This document shows, piece after piece, positions 42,568 through 53,765 of a stretch of 64,000 nucleotides of DNA. The stretch is from positions 186,001 to 250,000 of the forward strand of contig MCGO01000058.1 of assembly GCA_002104985.1 (NCBI GenBank), given 5' to 3'. The stretch comes from Rhizoclosmatium globosum. Lineage: Eukaryota; Chytridiomycota; Chytridiomycetes; Chytridiales; Chytriomycetaceae. Numbering within the stretch: the stretch's first letter is position 1; each line of letters starts with the position of its first letter. The notes beneath the pieces were generated by a model. It was not told the origin of the DNA. It did not search any database and saw nothing but the letters and a program-made list of their open reading frames with translations. A program made the translations under genes and the position numbers.

Positions 42568-42882
42568 TTATACATTCACAATATGGCTCCTTTTAGAAGA
42601 AAGAACAATTTTATATGAGTCTCTCTGGTCTTCGTCTAGCTTCATGAACTTCCGAGTCACTTTAAGTAACTGTCGCCTCGCGTCAATCCCATTCATTCCA
42701 GACTTCACCAAGTACACATGCAGACTCTCCTTAAAAGCATCGAAAGCTTGAACAAGATCCGCCTGCATATCTTGACTTGATGGATGGATTTCGAATTGTG
42801 AAACTTGATTGTCAGTTTGGAACAAGGCTTGAGTCTCTATCAAGAATTGTTCTGGCGTTACTGACGCTGCATCCCGAATCAT
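42568..42882 (-). CDS. GIDARR-family small protein (member 4)
   Basis: 104 aa, intact from MIRDAASVTPEQFLIE to SKRSHIVNV. Core: VQAFDAFKESLHVYLVKSG, then GIDARRQLLKVTRKF. It is the best-preserved member and about 80 percent identical to the inverted copy at 49055-49371; the match extends about 60 bp upstream of the ATG (GTGGTGTT...CTGTCCA...GGGACTTC). No signal peptide or membrane segment. Two amphipathic helices are likely in the core. Not recognised as any known family. Confidence 0.75.
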   Translation of the reverse strand: MIRDAASVTPEQFLIETQALFQTDNQVSQFEIHPSSQDMQADLVQAFDAFKESLHVYLVKSGMNGIDARRQLLKVTRKFMKLDEDQRDSYKIVLSSKRSHIVNV

Positions 42883-43160
42883 ACACAGAAGTCCCGTTCA
42901 AGTTACAGATGTCGAAGGCGGACTGGACAGTGAACACCACAGGAAAATTCTGTTTTACTTTCATCACCGTTTTTTCTCCCCATCAGTGCTGTGGACCCTC
43001 ATCGGATAAGTACCAACCGTCTGTTTCTAATTAGTAACAAAGATCAATATATTCAAGGAAAATAGTGATATGTGGTCACTGAATTATATTCTACTGGAGA
43101 TTTACACTAATCGCCACATTTAACAGAAATTTATCAGTTTAATATCTTCCCATCTGCATC

Positions 43161-43233
43161 GGGGGTGTAGCTCATATGGTAGAGCGCTCGCTTTGCATGC
43201 GAGAGGCAAAGGGATCAATGCCCTTCTCCTCCA
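43161..43233 (+). tRNA. tRNA-Ala (anticodon TGC)
   Basis: A 73-nt cloverleaf: D stem GCTC/GAGC, anticodon stem CTCGC/GCGAG with loop TTTGCAT (TGC at 43194-43196), T stem AAGGG/CCCTT, discriminator A. No intron. Two flaws: a T-T mismatch in the acceptor stem (43166 with 43227) and A instead of T at the first T-loop position (loop ATCAATG). It may be functional, drifting, or carry a base error. Confidence 0.88.
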
Positions 43234-43407
43234 AACCGAACAAGGTCCTTTTCGATTTCGAACCTTGTACAAGCGGAATCCTGATTTCGCAAAAGATGGA
43301 ATTAAGATGTTGGTGGTTTTCAGAAAGAGGTGATGGAAATATGTTTGTACACATCATTTATTTAACGTAGGGCTTCGTTTGGCAAAAGTTCTGTTTGGCG
43401 CTGACTA

Positions 43408-43794
43408 CTATCCACCAATCAATATCTCGCCAGAGACTGATTTTGAGTTTTGCAGAGAACCGTACTCGTTTTGGTGACCTATCTGAGGCTGGAAGTGCAT
43501 GATGCCGGCTGGAGATTTTTGACATTCAAAACTGTGTGCTGTTTTCCTGCCGTTTTGAAACTTTCGCGTTTCTTGTATCAGTAGCCGTCTAGCGTGAATG
43601 CCGCTAATCCGTTGGCTACGTAGGTATGACTTCAAACTTGCTTTGAAGTTCTTGAATGCATGCTGAAGTTCAAAGTCAGACGACTCTCTCAGCGGCCTGG
43701 ATACATGGGCATGCGATCCATATTGTGGGAAAAGCTCTGGGATGGCAAGGAGAAAGTCCTGAGGCGACAATGGATTGCGGGCTTTGGTTGTCAT
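43408..43794 (-). CDS. GIDARR-family small protein (member 5, long C-terminus)
   Basis: About 128 aa from MTTKARNPLSPQDFLLAIPE. Core: LQHAFKNFKASLKSYLRSQR, then ISGIHARRLLIQETRKF. The D of GIDARR is H here. The C-terminus is extended by about 40 residues (HSFECQKSPAGIMHFQP...) beyond other members. The extension could be real or read-through of a lost stop. It starts 175 bp from the tRNA. Confidence 0.65.
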   Translation of the reverse strand: MTTKARNPLSPQDFLLAIPELFPQYGSHAHVSRPLRESSDFELQHAFKNFKASLKSYLRSQRISGIHARRLLIQETRKFQNGRKTAHSFECQKSPAGIMHFQPQIGHQNEYGSLQNSKSVSGEILIGG

Positions 43795-44214
43795 TTTGAA
43801 GAACCTTCTTGGTATTTGGGTCCGGCCTCGATTCTTTGTTATGGCTAAGGGGGGCACCAAAACTGAATTTCGAATGAGGCTGATAACTTTGGTTGTGAAC
43901 AACAGTCATAGAGATACCATCCATCACTGCTTACCTAAAACTATCCCACACAGATAGGTGGATGCGCATGGCCATTCTACTTGTCTGCTGCTTCCTAAGA
44001 CACTCATTTTAATTATGTTTAGAACCCTTTAATACCTGACTTTAAAGTTTTGTGAAAAACTTTGAGAAATAAAGCTACTTTATGATAGCACACTCTGTGT
44101 TAAGCAATAAATATATTCGGTTCGGTTACATAATGTTATACACGATATCAAAATTAAACGCAAAATCCTTATTTAACTGACTCAGCAAAGATTACGTCCA
44201 ACTTGATTGGAACC
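43795..44214. other. Intergenic region
   Basis: 420 bp. Short open frames continue from member 5 upstream but lack conserved motifs. Nothing else seen. Confidence 0.4.
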
Positions 44215-45699
44215 TTAAACAACCACACGACGATCATTACGACGACGACGTGAAGTACGAGGAACAACGTCCCTGACTGCATTTGTGGATACGGCCGAAG
44301 CTCGGATAGAAGCAATGGAAGAAACTGAACCCGTAGCAGCTGCTACACCAGCAGCAACAGCCGGAACAGCCGGAACAACAGGCACACCAGTCTTGGCCAG
44401 AACTCCAACTTCAGTCGTTACACCACCATTCGCCATCAAGAGCGCCACAAGCGCGGGAGTATTCAACGTCAGGCTCTGCGTAACCCCCGCTGCATCCCGA
44501 TTCGCCGTAATCGGACTCACAACAAGATTCCCATTCACATCCAAAACTGGCACAAGCGCGGAGCAACCCAAACCGGCCCAACTTCCTGCAAACCGCTGTC
44601 CGAGGAATGTGAGGAGGTCTTTTCCGTTGGCTGCGTCCGGAGATGGTTTACCAACGAGGAACTTGAGGTCTGTGATGAAACCTGGGGCCGTGATTGCAAG
44701 CATATTTTTGCAGTAAGCTCTGGTTCCGGCTGCAGCTGTTCCGATTGCTGGGGGTTGGTTCACGGCGGCGCGGTAAGTGTTTTGCTTCAAACGGTTGGGG
44801 ATTACTCCTAAGTAAACAAGGTGCATTAGAACCACTCAGTACGCGAATCATGGGTATTACCTTGGAGTACAAAGGGGTCAGCAGGAGGCACAAGGGCTTG
44901 TGGTGGACCTTGGAGTCTGGCAGCCTGCAACTCATTTAATGCCAACGCTCCAACAGGTGCACCAAGAACAGGGTCGGCAAGATTCTTGGCCGTGAATGCG
45001 GTGCAGCCAAGAGCAGGACGATACGCAGCATCCAGCAACAAATTGTCGCTTCCATTCGTGACCTCCATAGCTCCAGGCAACGCTGCCTTGTTCGCGACGG
45101 TATTCTGGGCAAGCTTCTTGGTAACTGGGTCCATGAGGAAAGAGGTAACCACGTTATCGCTTGGATCCATGTCGATAATCTGGAATGAGCGGGTGGTGTA
45201 GCAGGGCTTGTTGTTGAGACCAACTCCGAGCGGTGGAATCACGATCTTGTTTCTTGGTTTGTTCGCAGCGCGGAAGAACTGAGCCGCGTTGCAAGCCGCG
45301 AACTGGCCAAAGAGGGTCTTGTTGAGGATTCCGATACAGTTTGCGGCGGCGACGTCTTTTCCGTTGTTCAAGTCGGTGAGGGCGGTCGTGGCGCCGTTTG
45401 TGCCGAACCAACAACCGACAACTGCGTTGTGAGGAAGAATCGGACGTGTTGGCGCGATAAAGTTTGTCGATCCAAAGTTGATGAGAAGCGGCGAATACAC
45501 AGCGAGGGTTCCGTTTGGCGAAAGGATGGAACACTCGGCAAACCTTGTTTTGAAAAGCACTTGTTAGTTGCTGATTGGGTACTGTTTGAATGGTGGCTTA
45601 CGTTGGAGTGACAGTCTGGTCACAGCCAGTCACGGTCCATGGCGTGGAGAGACCTGTGGCGCTCAGGGCGTTGGGAGGGAGCGTAACGACGCAATTCAT
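44215..45699 (-). CDS. Unrecognised Ala/Asn-rich protein with spaced cysteines
   Basis: Three exons (45699-45602, 45543-44861, 44807-44215), about 457 aa. The start MNCVVTLPPNALSATG shows no signal peptide. Cysteines occur singly at even spacing (GCWFGTNG, NCIGILNKTLFGQFAAC, PCYTT, LGCTAFTAKN, YCKNMLA, LGCSALVP), and paired LDxNGN-like segments suggest two related halves. The end is Arg-rich (RTSRRRRNDRRVVV) after an Ala/Val run. It resembles secreted or cell-surface proteins in composition but lacks the targeting signal in this model. I do not recognise a family. All frames are clean, so it is likely a real, expressed gene. Confidence 0.7.
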
Positions 45700-45918
45700 T
45701 TTGTGTGCTGGTTTTATTAGTGAGGGGATCAACGGTTCCTGGGACCCCTTCTTTTAAACGTACAATGCCCCTGGTGTTTGGAGGGGTGAAAACTGGGGTA
45801 ATGACTTTTCAGAAATTGAAATGAATCGCGCTCGCGGAGTTTCAAAAATAAGTGTTGAATTTATTCGAACAATTGTTCGTGAAGTGATATTATGGCTTCC
45901 TCCGGCAAACGGAGACAA

Positions 45919-48481
45919 TCATTTCCCACACTCTGCTTTGTGTTCCTCCTTCCAATGCCTCTTTTGACATTCTCCGGAGCAATACCAAGCTTGTTTACAG
46001 CCAGCACACGTCTTGAGTTGAACACCGTTTCCTTCAATCCCTTGACATCCGTTTCCACCCATACACATTCTCACGCGCGTTGCAAGACTCATGCAGAGAC
46101 TATCTTCGTCAATAATTTGCTTGTAACGCTCGATTTCAGCTGGAGTTGACTGGGCAAGCACAGGGTTGTAAAGAATTTGGAATCCTCTCACTGTTCCATA
46201 ACCAGGTGTCAAAGTCTTTCTCTGCCAGATAAACCGCGCATCGTGTCCATCGTACAAAATAGGAACGTATACCATTTGTTTGAGCTCGTTCAACGTACAA
46301 TGCTCCTTCTTCTCATCTTCAGGGATGAACTTGCCCCACTTCCCAAGAAACTCCTGCATGTCCATGAATTCGAAGGTTTCAAGGTATTTTGATGGTGGTG
46401 GAAAGCTTGTAAGGTATCCGTGCACAAAGATCCAAATACCCTTCTTTCCATCATTCGCCTTCAAGTCACGCATCCATCGCTCGCTCATTTCCAGACGCAA
46501 ACTAGGCGTTATGGAGATTTTGTATTCCATCGCTCTTGTAAGCATGTACGTGTCTGTCGTGTGCATCAAGGCATATCCCTTACTTCCAAACATTTCCTGC
46601 TTTTTCATATTCGCCTCCTCCGTATTCTTTTCCATCAATCCTTCAGTCGCCAAGTGACACACAAACACCTTGTCCGTAGAACGTGTTGGCATTCCTGTGC
46701 CGAGTCCTTCTGGCAACAACATTGTTTCCCCGTCAAAGATAGAATAACCGAAAAAGATGTACATGGCTCCATCGACAATCGTGCAGTTTGAGAGCGCGAG
46801 TGGAGGTGGGTTATTGATTGAGCTAGCAAAGTCTGGAACAATTGCCTTGAAACAATTACGACCCTTTTTGACGCCAGGCTTAGTTTCATGAAATAAGAAA
46901 TTGTTATAGTAAGTTCCTTGGAGCCTCTTAATTTGACCTCCACTACAAGGCCAAGATTGATACATCATCGAACACCAACCGCCGAAAAACGCGCGACGAA
47001 TTGACACACCGCCTTGTTCCGCCACTTCTTCTGTTGCAGCGCCGGTAGCCATTTCGGTTCGAAGGAACGGGACCAGACCGTACTTTGGAGTTGGCTCAAC
47101 TGGTAGAACTTCCTTCACCCAAGTTGCAGTCTCAAAATTGAAAACATAAACTTCTGGAACTTTAAGAGTTCGAACTTCTTCACCCTCGCCGCCAGTGAGA
47201 AACCACTTTCCATCTTGCAGCCATGTTGTTGGGTTCGTTCGACTTGAGGGTATATTGCCTTTGGCCAGCATACGCTCGCATTTGGCAGGAGTCATGTTTG
47301 GATCCAACTTGATTCGAATAAATTCATCTTCGTTGCTGCAACGCCCGCCATCATACTGCTCACCATTAACCACGTACAACCAGCCGTCAAACACTGTAGA
47401 ACCAAACGCGTGGCGCGCACTGTCTTTGAACAGATAACTCTTTCCAGGTTTACAAAGCTTCTTCCACGTAACAACCCATTTCCCATTACGCTCCACAGGA
47501 AGTGGTGTGACCCAAAAGTCTCCAAAAGATTCAAGTGACTTGTTCCGAGACGCATATCCTCCAAAGAGATACAAGTATCCTTCATAATGCACCATGACTC
47601 CGTTTCCACGACCAGGTGGGAATGAGGATCCTGGCGATGGCACAATCTGATTCCAAGATTTTGAGGTTGTGTCGAAGCACCACATGTCTTCATACGCAGA
47701 TATAGCCAGGTCTGGGTGTTCACCTCGCGTTAAGTCGCCGAAATCAAGGCCAGAGAAAAAGTAAACATTCTTCTTGACAGTGACTGATTGCTATTGACAA
47801 AGAAACAGTGTCAAAAAACCACACAGTAAATAACATCTAGTCTCACCGAACCAAACCGCTTTCCCGGCCAAACTTTCTTCTTACTCAATCGACTCCAGTA
47901 TCCAACACGGGAGAAAGTCTCGTACATTTCGTGAAGCGTCATTTTATCTCTCACGACAGGTATATTTCCCATATGATTTGCGGAATCCTTCGCCATTCTA
48001 ACTTTTGGGTGCAAGAAGTACGCTGCGTAGTCTTGGACGGCGATATCAAATGTGGATCGAAGAGTTTGAATTGCAGCGAGAGTTCCCAGAACAAGCTCGC
48101 AATCCTAGAATTAGAGGTTTTCAGAATGTAACAAGTAAGTATTGAAAGTTACCTTGTCAAAGACCAATGCCTGTTTCATCAAGTGAATTGCAACCAACCT
48201 TCCCTCTGTGATTGTGTTTCCGTCGATGATATCGGATAGGGCGATTTGAAGAGCAATCTTTGGAGCATTGGCAAGAAAGTCTTGTTTCTTCGATTCATAG
48301 ACTGGGCTAGAGGTTGAAGCATTGATGAGGAGGAATGATCATTGTTAGAGCCAACTCACTTTGGTTGACCACTCTCCTTCTCAAGCTGTCGCAGCTTCAC
48401 TAACTCTTGTGCTTGTGTCAAGAGAATTGCAGCAGCATCGACGGCTTCTTGCTGGGTAGTAATCCCGCCTGTCTCATTCAT
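45919..48481 (-). CDS. Kelch-repeat protein with C-terminal MYND zinc finger
   Basis: The N-terminal exons (48481 down to 47.8 kb) are helical (MNETGGITTQQEAVDAAAIL, then IALQIALSDIID). The kelch propeller follows (GYLYLFGGYAS, GWLYVVNGEQYDGG, WFLTGGEGEE, AMYIFFGYS), then a helical region (YALMHTTDTYMLTRAMEYKI) and the MYND finger CAGCKQAWYCSGECQKRHWK with HKAEC. The stop is at 45919-45921. MYND fingers bind PxLxP-type peptides, and kelch-MYND proteins are common and poorly characterised in chytrid and slime-mould genomes. Four or five introns, all in frame. Confidence 0.88.
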
Positions 48482-49054
48482 CGTTAAGTGCAAACGAAAA
48501 GTGTAAATGTTGGTAGATGCATTTGCATGATTATTACATATTTACAAACATAACATAATAGTTATGAATTAGCTATCTACGCAAAGAATCAATGATTTTG
48601 CATGGAATTGGGAAACCTAAAGTCACCCTTCATCATTCTATAACTTAGATAAATCGGAGTAATCTGCATTAGGGTCAATTGCGACTTCGAAAGTCGCGAA
48701 AATGGAAACAAAATTTGTGCTGCCTTGATCCTTCGAACAATGCCGTGATTTCTTCATATACATGCAACGCTCCATTTCCAACAGCTGCAGACGCTGATGT
48801 TGGAAGAATTTACGTATTTAAGCGTATTAATAATCATGATTTCTTTGGCCGTTCAAGTGCTGATCCTAATGCATAATAATTCTGCGGCCATTCATTTCTG
48901 TTTATGATATGTATCTTTTTGACTGATTCATATAGCGTGTCTTCGGGTAAACCTCCAAGAGTCTAAAGTGATGAGTAATGACTGGAAACATACAAATTTT
49001 TTGTGGTGTTGACAGTCCAATCCGTCTCCGACACTTATAACGGGACTTCCGTGC
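48482..49054. other. Intergenic region
   Basis: 573 bp between divergent genes. A 65-codon open frame at 48679-48876 has no known motif. The last 60 bp match the upstream region of family member 4 and probably carry the promoter of member 6. Confidence 0.4.
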
Positions 49055-49371
49055 ATGATTCGAGATGCAGCGTCAATAACGCCGGAACGATTCTTGATGG
49101 AGACACAGGCCCTTTCCGAACAGACAATCCAGTTTCACATTTCGAAATACATCCATCCAGCCAAGATTTGCAGCCGGATCTTGTTCAAGCTTTCAATGCT
49201 TTTAAGGAGAGCATGCAGGTGTATTTGGTGAGATCTGGAACGACTGGGATTGACGCGAGGAGACAGTTACTTAAAGCCGCACAGAAGTTCACGAACCTGG
49301 ATCAAGGGCAACAGCAAAAGGCATATACGGTTGTTCTTTCTCCTAAACAGAGTCATATTGTCAATGTATGA
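49055..49371 (+). CDS. GIDARR-family small protein (member 6, one base missing)
   Basis: The start MIRDAASITPERFLMETQAL matches member 4. One base is missing near 49112 (after the QAL codons); in the next frame it continues FRTDNPVSHFEIHPSSQDLQ, AFNAFKESMQVYLVRSG and GIDARRQLLKAAQKF, ending KQSHIVNV. Member 4 shows the intact reading, so the break is either an assembly error or a recent null mutation. Confidence 0.7.
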
Positions 49372-49845
49372 TTGTATATATTATGGCTCCGCAGTTTGGG
49401 CGAAGTCACAAGCACTGATATAACACAATACGTTTATCTACCGTATCTGAGCTGTTAAATACAATAAAATGCCTCATACTTACTGTATATAGTTGGTTGA
49501 GGATTGACTAATTGAGGCTTGGTTTACACTTACTAGGGTATCATCTAAGAGCTCTTCCGTTTGCGCCAGAGTCCCTAGAAAACAGGTTTAAGAGCTTTCC
49601 ATCTCTCCATCATCTTATCGTCTCCGTATGAGGGTTTGAGCTGTTGTGATCTTATAGCACAAAAAGAAGTGCCCTGAAATGTGATAATATATCATAAGTA
49701 TCACGAACATTGCATAATTCATCAAATATACTATAAATTACGAAGGCTGAAATGTTTATTAACTTCCACACAAGAAACGGATGATTTCGAATGGATTTAA
49801 GTGCCACCCAAGTCATCCTCCATTGTTACATATAATTTAGAAGAT
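49372..49845. other. Intergenic region
   Basis: 474 bp, A/T-rich, between the 3' ends of two convergent family members. No gene seen. Confidence 0.4.
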
Positions 49846-50130
49846 CTATTTAGAGAATATTAGATTAAACTGCCCCTTGTCGCGCTTTCGAAAGACACGT
49901 GACAATCGTAAAAGCCTTCGCCTTGCATCAATGCCCCTGATTCCTGCAACCTGCAAGTGCATCTTCAAGCTTTCTTTAAAGGATCGAAAGGATTCGTTGA
50001 GGTGGCGCTCCATGCCCTCGTTCGAACAGGTTTCAGATGGTGATGGTGGATGATGTTGGAAAAGCAGTGGAATTTCCTTCAAGAACGCGTCTGGAGACAT
50101 GATCTCAGGCTGTGTATCAATGTGAATCAT
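49846..50130 (-). CDS. GIDARR-family small protein (member 7)
   Basis: 94 aa, intact: MIHIDTQPEIMSPDAFLKE, then SFRSFKESLKMHLQVAGIRG followed by IDARRRLLRLSRVFRKRDKG. It is basic at the C-terminal half. No signal peptide or membrane segment. It shares the family core and the PDAFLKEIPLLF N-terminal block. Function unknown. Confidence 0.75.
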   Translation of the reverse strand: MIHIDTQPEIMSPDAFLKEIPLLFQHHPPSPSETCSNEGMERHLNESFRSFKESLKMHLQVAGIRGIDARRRLLRLSRVFRKRDKGQFNLIFSK

Positions 50131-50355
50131 TTGTATTTTTTATGATTTGCAATAACAAATGTCGCCTTGGAACACTGACGAATCGATGAATAATCGTCCC
50201 AATTACACTTCCCCTTATATCAAAGTAAAATTTATTTAACGCCGTAAATGTTCGTGTTGACTGTACTGAATATGTAGGCTGCTATGAAGTATTCAACACG
50301 GCAGTCTGGGGTTTAATTATTTCTTTCCTTTAATCAAGATTCAAGTTTTTGTGAA

Positions 50356-52081
50356 TTAAACAGTAATTGTGGATTCGTTCTCTGCATTTGAATCTTCTCC
50401 ACACAACTCTTCCAACGACTTTCCCGCTGTCTCCGGAATCAACCAAGTCGCGACAAACCCTGAAAGCATGATCCCCGCAAAAGCCGCAAGCACGATCTGT
50501 GCGTTTCCAGAAAAATAAGGCCCTACAACCTGAATCCCAATAATAGCCCCGACTTTGCCTGCCGCTGCAGACAATCCATGACCCGTAGACCGAAACCGTG
50601 TCGGAAACACCTCCCCAGGAACAACAAACGTGGTCGTGTTTGGTCCAAACTGAAAAAAGAACTGCGCAACAGTGAACACAATCAGAAAACTCGTTTGTTG
50701 CGTCGAGATACGGTCCCAATCCCCAGCAAGAGTTGCAAGACATATAGTAATAACACCAAATCCAACGTACTGAATTGGTTTCCTTCCCAGCTTCTCAATC
50801 AACGCGACAGTGAACCAATACCCAGGTACAGTCCCCGCAAATGCGATAATCACGTTTCCGACCGCGATTTGGTAAAACAAATTCCAGATATCAAATGGAG
50901 GCGTTATTTTCGCATCATTCACAGTTATTTTTCCGGGTCCGTTAAAGTTGATCAAGTTCAAGACCGTTGATTGGTTGAGTGCTAGGCCGTACCACGCCAC
51001 ATCCAACGAGAACCAGCAGTACATGCAACCAATGAGAGTTTTTGCGTTTCGCCACCGACCAAAGTAGTTTTTGAATTCAGAAAGGGAGTTTTTCTTGAGT
51101 GCAATGGTGGTTCTTCTTGAAGTCACGGTGGTGTCGCTTTCCCAGTTCGATGTCACGTTTTGAGAGTTTTCGTTCATAAGCAGTACTTTTGCGACGTCAC
51201 GTTCTGCTTGTTCGGCGTCTCCGAGGACTGATAGAGGTGGTGACTCTGGTGAGTGACTGGATTAACGAAAGGTGAAACAAACCATTGACGGTAAAGCGAG
51301 GCGTTTCTGGAATTGTCAAACGAAAGTAAACGGCGCAGAGAGCAGGCACGATTCCAAATCCCACAGCAATACGCCACACTGTATCCAAACAAGAGTAATC
51401 ACTCTGTACCTGCACTCTCAAAGCCGCGAGAGCAACCACACATACAATTCCACCCATCATAATCCCAACCCCTTGCATCGCAAAAACAGCCGCAAGCATC
51501 ATACCCCTATACCTGACATTCGCAAACTCAGCCGTAATCACTGCGGACATTGGATAATCCCCACCAATCCCAATCCCTAAAAAGAACCTCCACATTGAAA
51601 AGACTTCAAGAATACTTAATCCATTAACCATACTCGCGCTCAAAGTGCTTCCGAGTGTACAAACGATCATGATAATCAGTTCAACGCCATACATCTTTTT
51701 CCGCCCAAGTTTGTCACCCAACACGCCAAACCCAATTTGTCCAACCAGGTTCCCCCAATTTGTCGAGGCTTTCATCCACGCGTCTACGTGGATTCCGTTT
51801 GGGAAATCAGAGTTGAAATCGACTTTTGTGTTCTGAGGAGTCTTTGGGATCGGACTGGGGTTGTCGAAGCCAGGCATGAAGGGTGGATAGGTTCCTGAGA
51901 TGAGAGATGGGCCGTAGTAGACTTGGTAGATCATGGGAAGAGCTTGAGAAATGACAAAGATATCGTACGCGTCTGCAAAGAATCCGACGCCGGAGACAAT
52001 TACAGCACGTAAATGAAACCAACCGAGTTTTGCATCGTCGAGATGGATAAAGGCTGTCGCGGTTGGTGGTTGGTCAGTCAT
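50356..52081 (-). CDS. MFS inorganic phosphate:H+ symporter (PHO84-like)
   Basis: Two exons (52081-51283, 51245-50356). The hallmarks of the Pho84 phosphate symporter family are present: GVGFFADAYDIFVIS in TM1, GDKLGRKKMYG between TM2 and TM3, the signature GIGIGGDYPMSAVI in TM4, and GPNTTTFVVPGEVFP in the second half. Twelve membrane segments, with a central loop encoded around the intron (DAEQAERDVAKVLL). The tail is acidic (LEELCGEDSNAENESTITV). I chose the ATG at 52081; the frame continues upstream without another ATG. Confidence 0.93.
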
Positions 52082-52180
52082 TTTGTTTAATGAGAGCTTG
52101 GGCAAAACCCCTCCACACGTTTTTGTTCATTTGCACGTGTTTTCTTCAGACAACATTAAGCTATTTCGCTTAATATTCTT

Positions 52181-52287
52181 TCGCTGAAAATGAAGTTTCC
52201 AGGCTTGAGGTTATCACGGTGGATTTCTCAACAACAGCGCGCTTCATACAAATCATTGATACAACACATGAGATTGCTTTCGAAGCT
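52181..52287 (-). pseudogene. Protein kinase catalytic-loop remnant
   Basis: One frame reads LMCCINDLYEARCC, a stop, then EIHRDNLKPGNFIFSE. This matches the alpha-E helix and catalytic loop of protein kinases (HRD-x-KPxNF), with an extra residue in HRDNLKP and an in-frame stop. Nothing kinase-like lies on either side. A decayed fragment. Confidence 0.55.
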
Positions 52288-52502
52288 ATTATTACAAAAG
52301 TGGAATCGACTTGATTCGTACTATTAATTATTAATAGAGAGATCTGTTTTTGAGGTTTGAAACTGCTGTCAAATACTCATCTGGTCCATCACATCCCTTC
52401 ATCCTCAATTCCCCAGCCTGCCCCCCGATCGACGCATATCCCATTATCTTGCAGCAGATCCACTTATTAGACGCCATCAATTCTTCTGTCCAACCAATTA
52501 AG

Positions 52503-53765
52503 ATGCAGCCTCCACCACCACCAACACCGTCCCACCCATCTCTTCCCAAATCCAGCACCAATCCCGCCACGACACCTACACCACTCAAACACACATCACC
52601 ATCACGAAACACGTTCAAATCAGGAAAGCCGCGGCAACCAACTTCAAATTCCACTTCAAATGCAAATCCTAATTTAGTCAAGCGAAAAGGCCGGCCTCCC
52701 TCAGCGCCAAAAGCCTCACCGGCGACGCTGAACCAAAACCAGAACCAAAAAAAACGCGACGAACTTGTTCCAGCGACGCCCTCGAGTTTGATGGCCCAGG
52801 CACCGCTTTCTTCCGCACTTCCACTTTCACTTCCACTTCAACAACAAAGCCAACTTCAAAGTCAGTTATTGGCACAGAATCAGTTCCTTCTTCAAATGGG
52901 CCTTATCCCACACCAACCACCACCACTAAAACGCGTAAAGAGCCCTGTCCTCTTTCACGGTCCCATCCAACGCACAGACAGCCTCATATCCTCAGCATCA
53001 ACAATCTCAGACTCTGGTCCAGACGAAGCACACGATCTTCTCTCAAACTTCTTGTTCAACTCTCCCTCTACTACGGCCAACAACCATGTCCTCCAAAAGT
53101 CTCCTCCACTTTCAGAAACTCTGAGGTTGACCGGAACAAATAAATCACGCGTGCCGTCAGAACACCTTGTGCCTCCAATCCTTCCAATTCAACTACCATC
53201 GAAAGTAGTTCCTCCAACAATATCCAGGAAACCATCTTCTTCTTCACTTTCATCTGCCACCTCAATTTCGCATCCTTCTCCACGCGTACATCAGCAACTA
53301 CAACAACCTCATCCGTCTGTACCACTACAACAATCGGCTTCTTCTATACCGAAACCACAACTTCAAAGTCAACATCAACCTCCTCTTCCAAACTTGCAAC
53401 AACTCTATCAACAGCAACAACAGTCACTCCTCAAACAAAAACAAGAACTCGCGACACATTTTGCTACAATAACAGGATACACGGATCCATTCACTGAAGA
53501 TTATTGGTCCGTGTTTTTCGGGTTGGATGTATGGAATTGTGTGTCGGTGAGTTTGTTTTTTATTTGTCTCCACTTTCAGGAGACTCACGACGATATTCTG
53601 TAGACGGGGAAACAGTTTCTGTATTATAATGCCGATCGAAACGCACCTGCTGCTCAAGGGATTGGTGGACCTGATGCTGTTTCGTTACCGTATCTTACAA
53701 AAATTCTGTTTCAGGGGGAGTCGGGGAGTACTGGAAATAATGTCGGGAGGAGTACGTCAACTTAA
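52503..53765 (+). CDS. AT-hook, Pro/Gln-rich probable nuclear protein
   Basis: Exons 52503-53546 and 53604-53765, about 402 aa. The N-terminus is Pro/Thr/Asn-rich, followed by an AT-hook-like KRKGRPPS (about residue 62). Long Gln- and Ser-rich stretches come next (LQQQSQLQSQLLAQNQ, YQQQQQSLLKQKQ). The only part that looks folded is the end: ATITGYTDPFTEDYWSVFFG, then after the intron TGKQFLYYNADRN and DAVSLPYLTKILFQ. AT-hooks bind A/T-rich minor groove and Gln-rich regions are typical of transcription coactivators, so a transcription role is likely but the protein is not identified. The first in-frame ATG is used as the start. Confidence 0.65.

Noticed and set aside
48679..48876. 65-codon open frame between the kelch-MYND gene and member 6
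   Set aside because: No conserved motif, no paralog in the window and no splice context.
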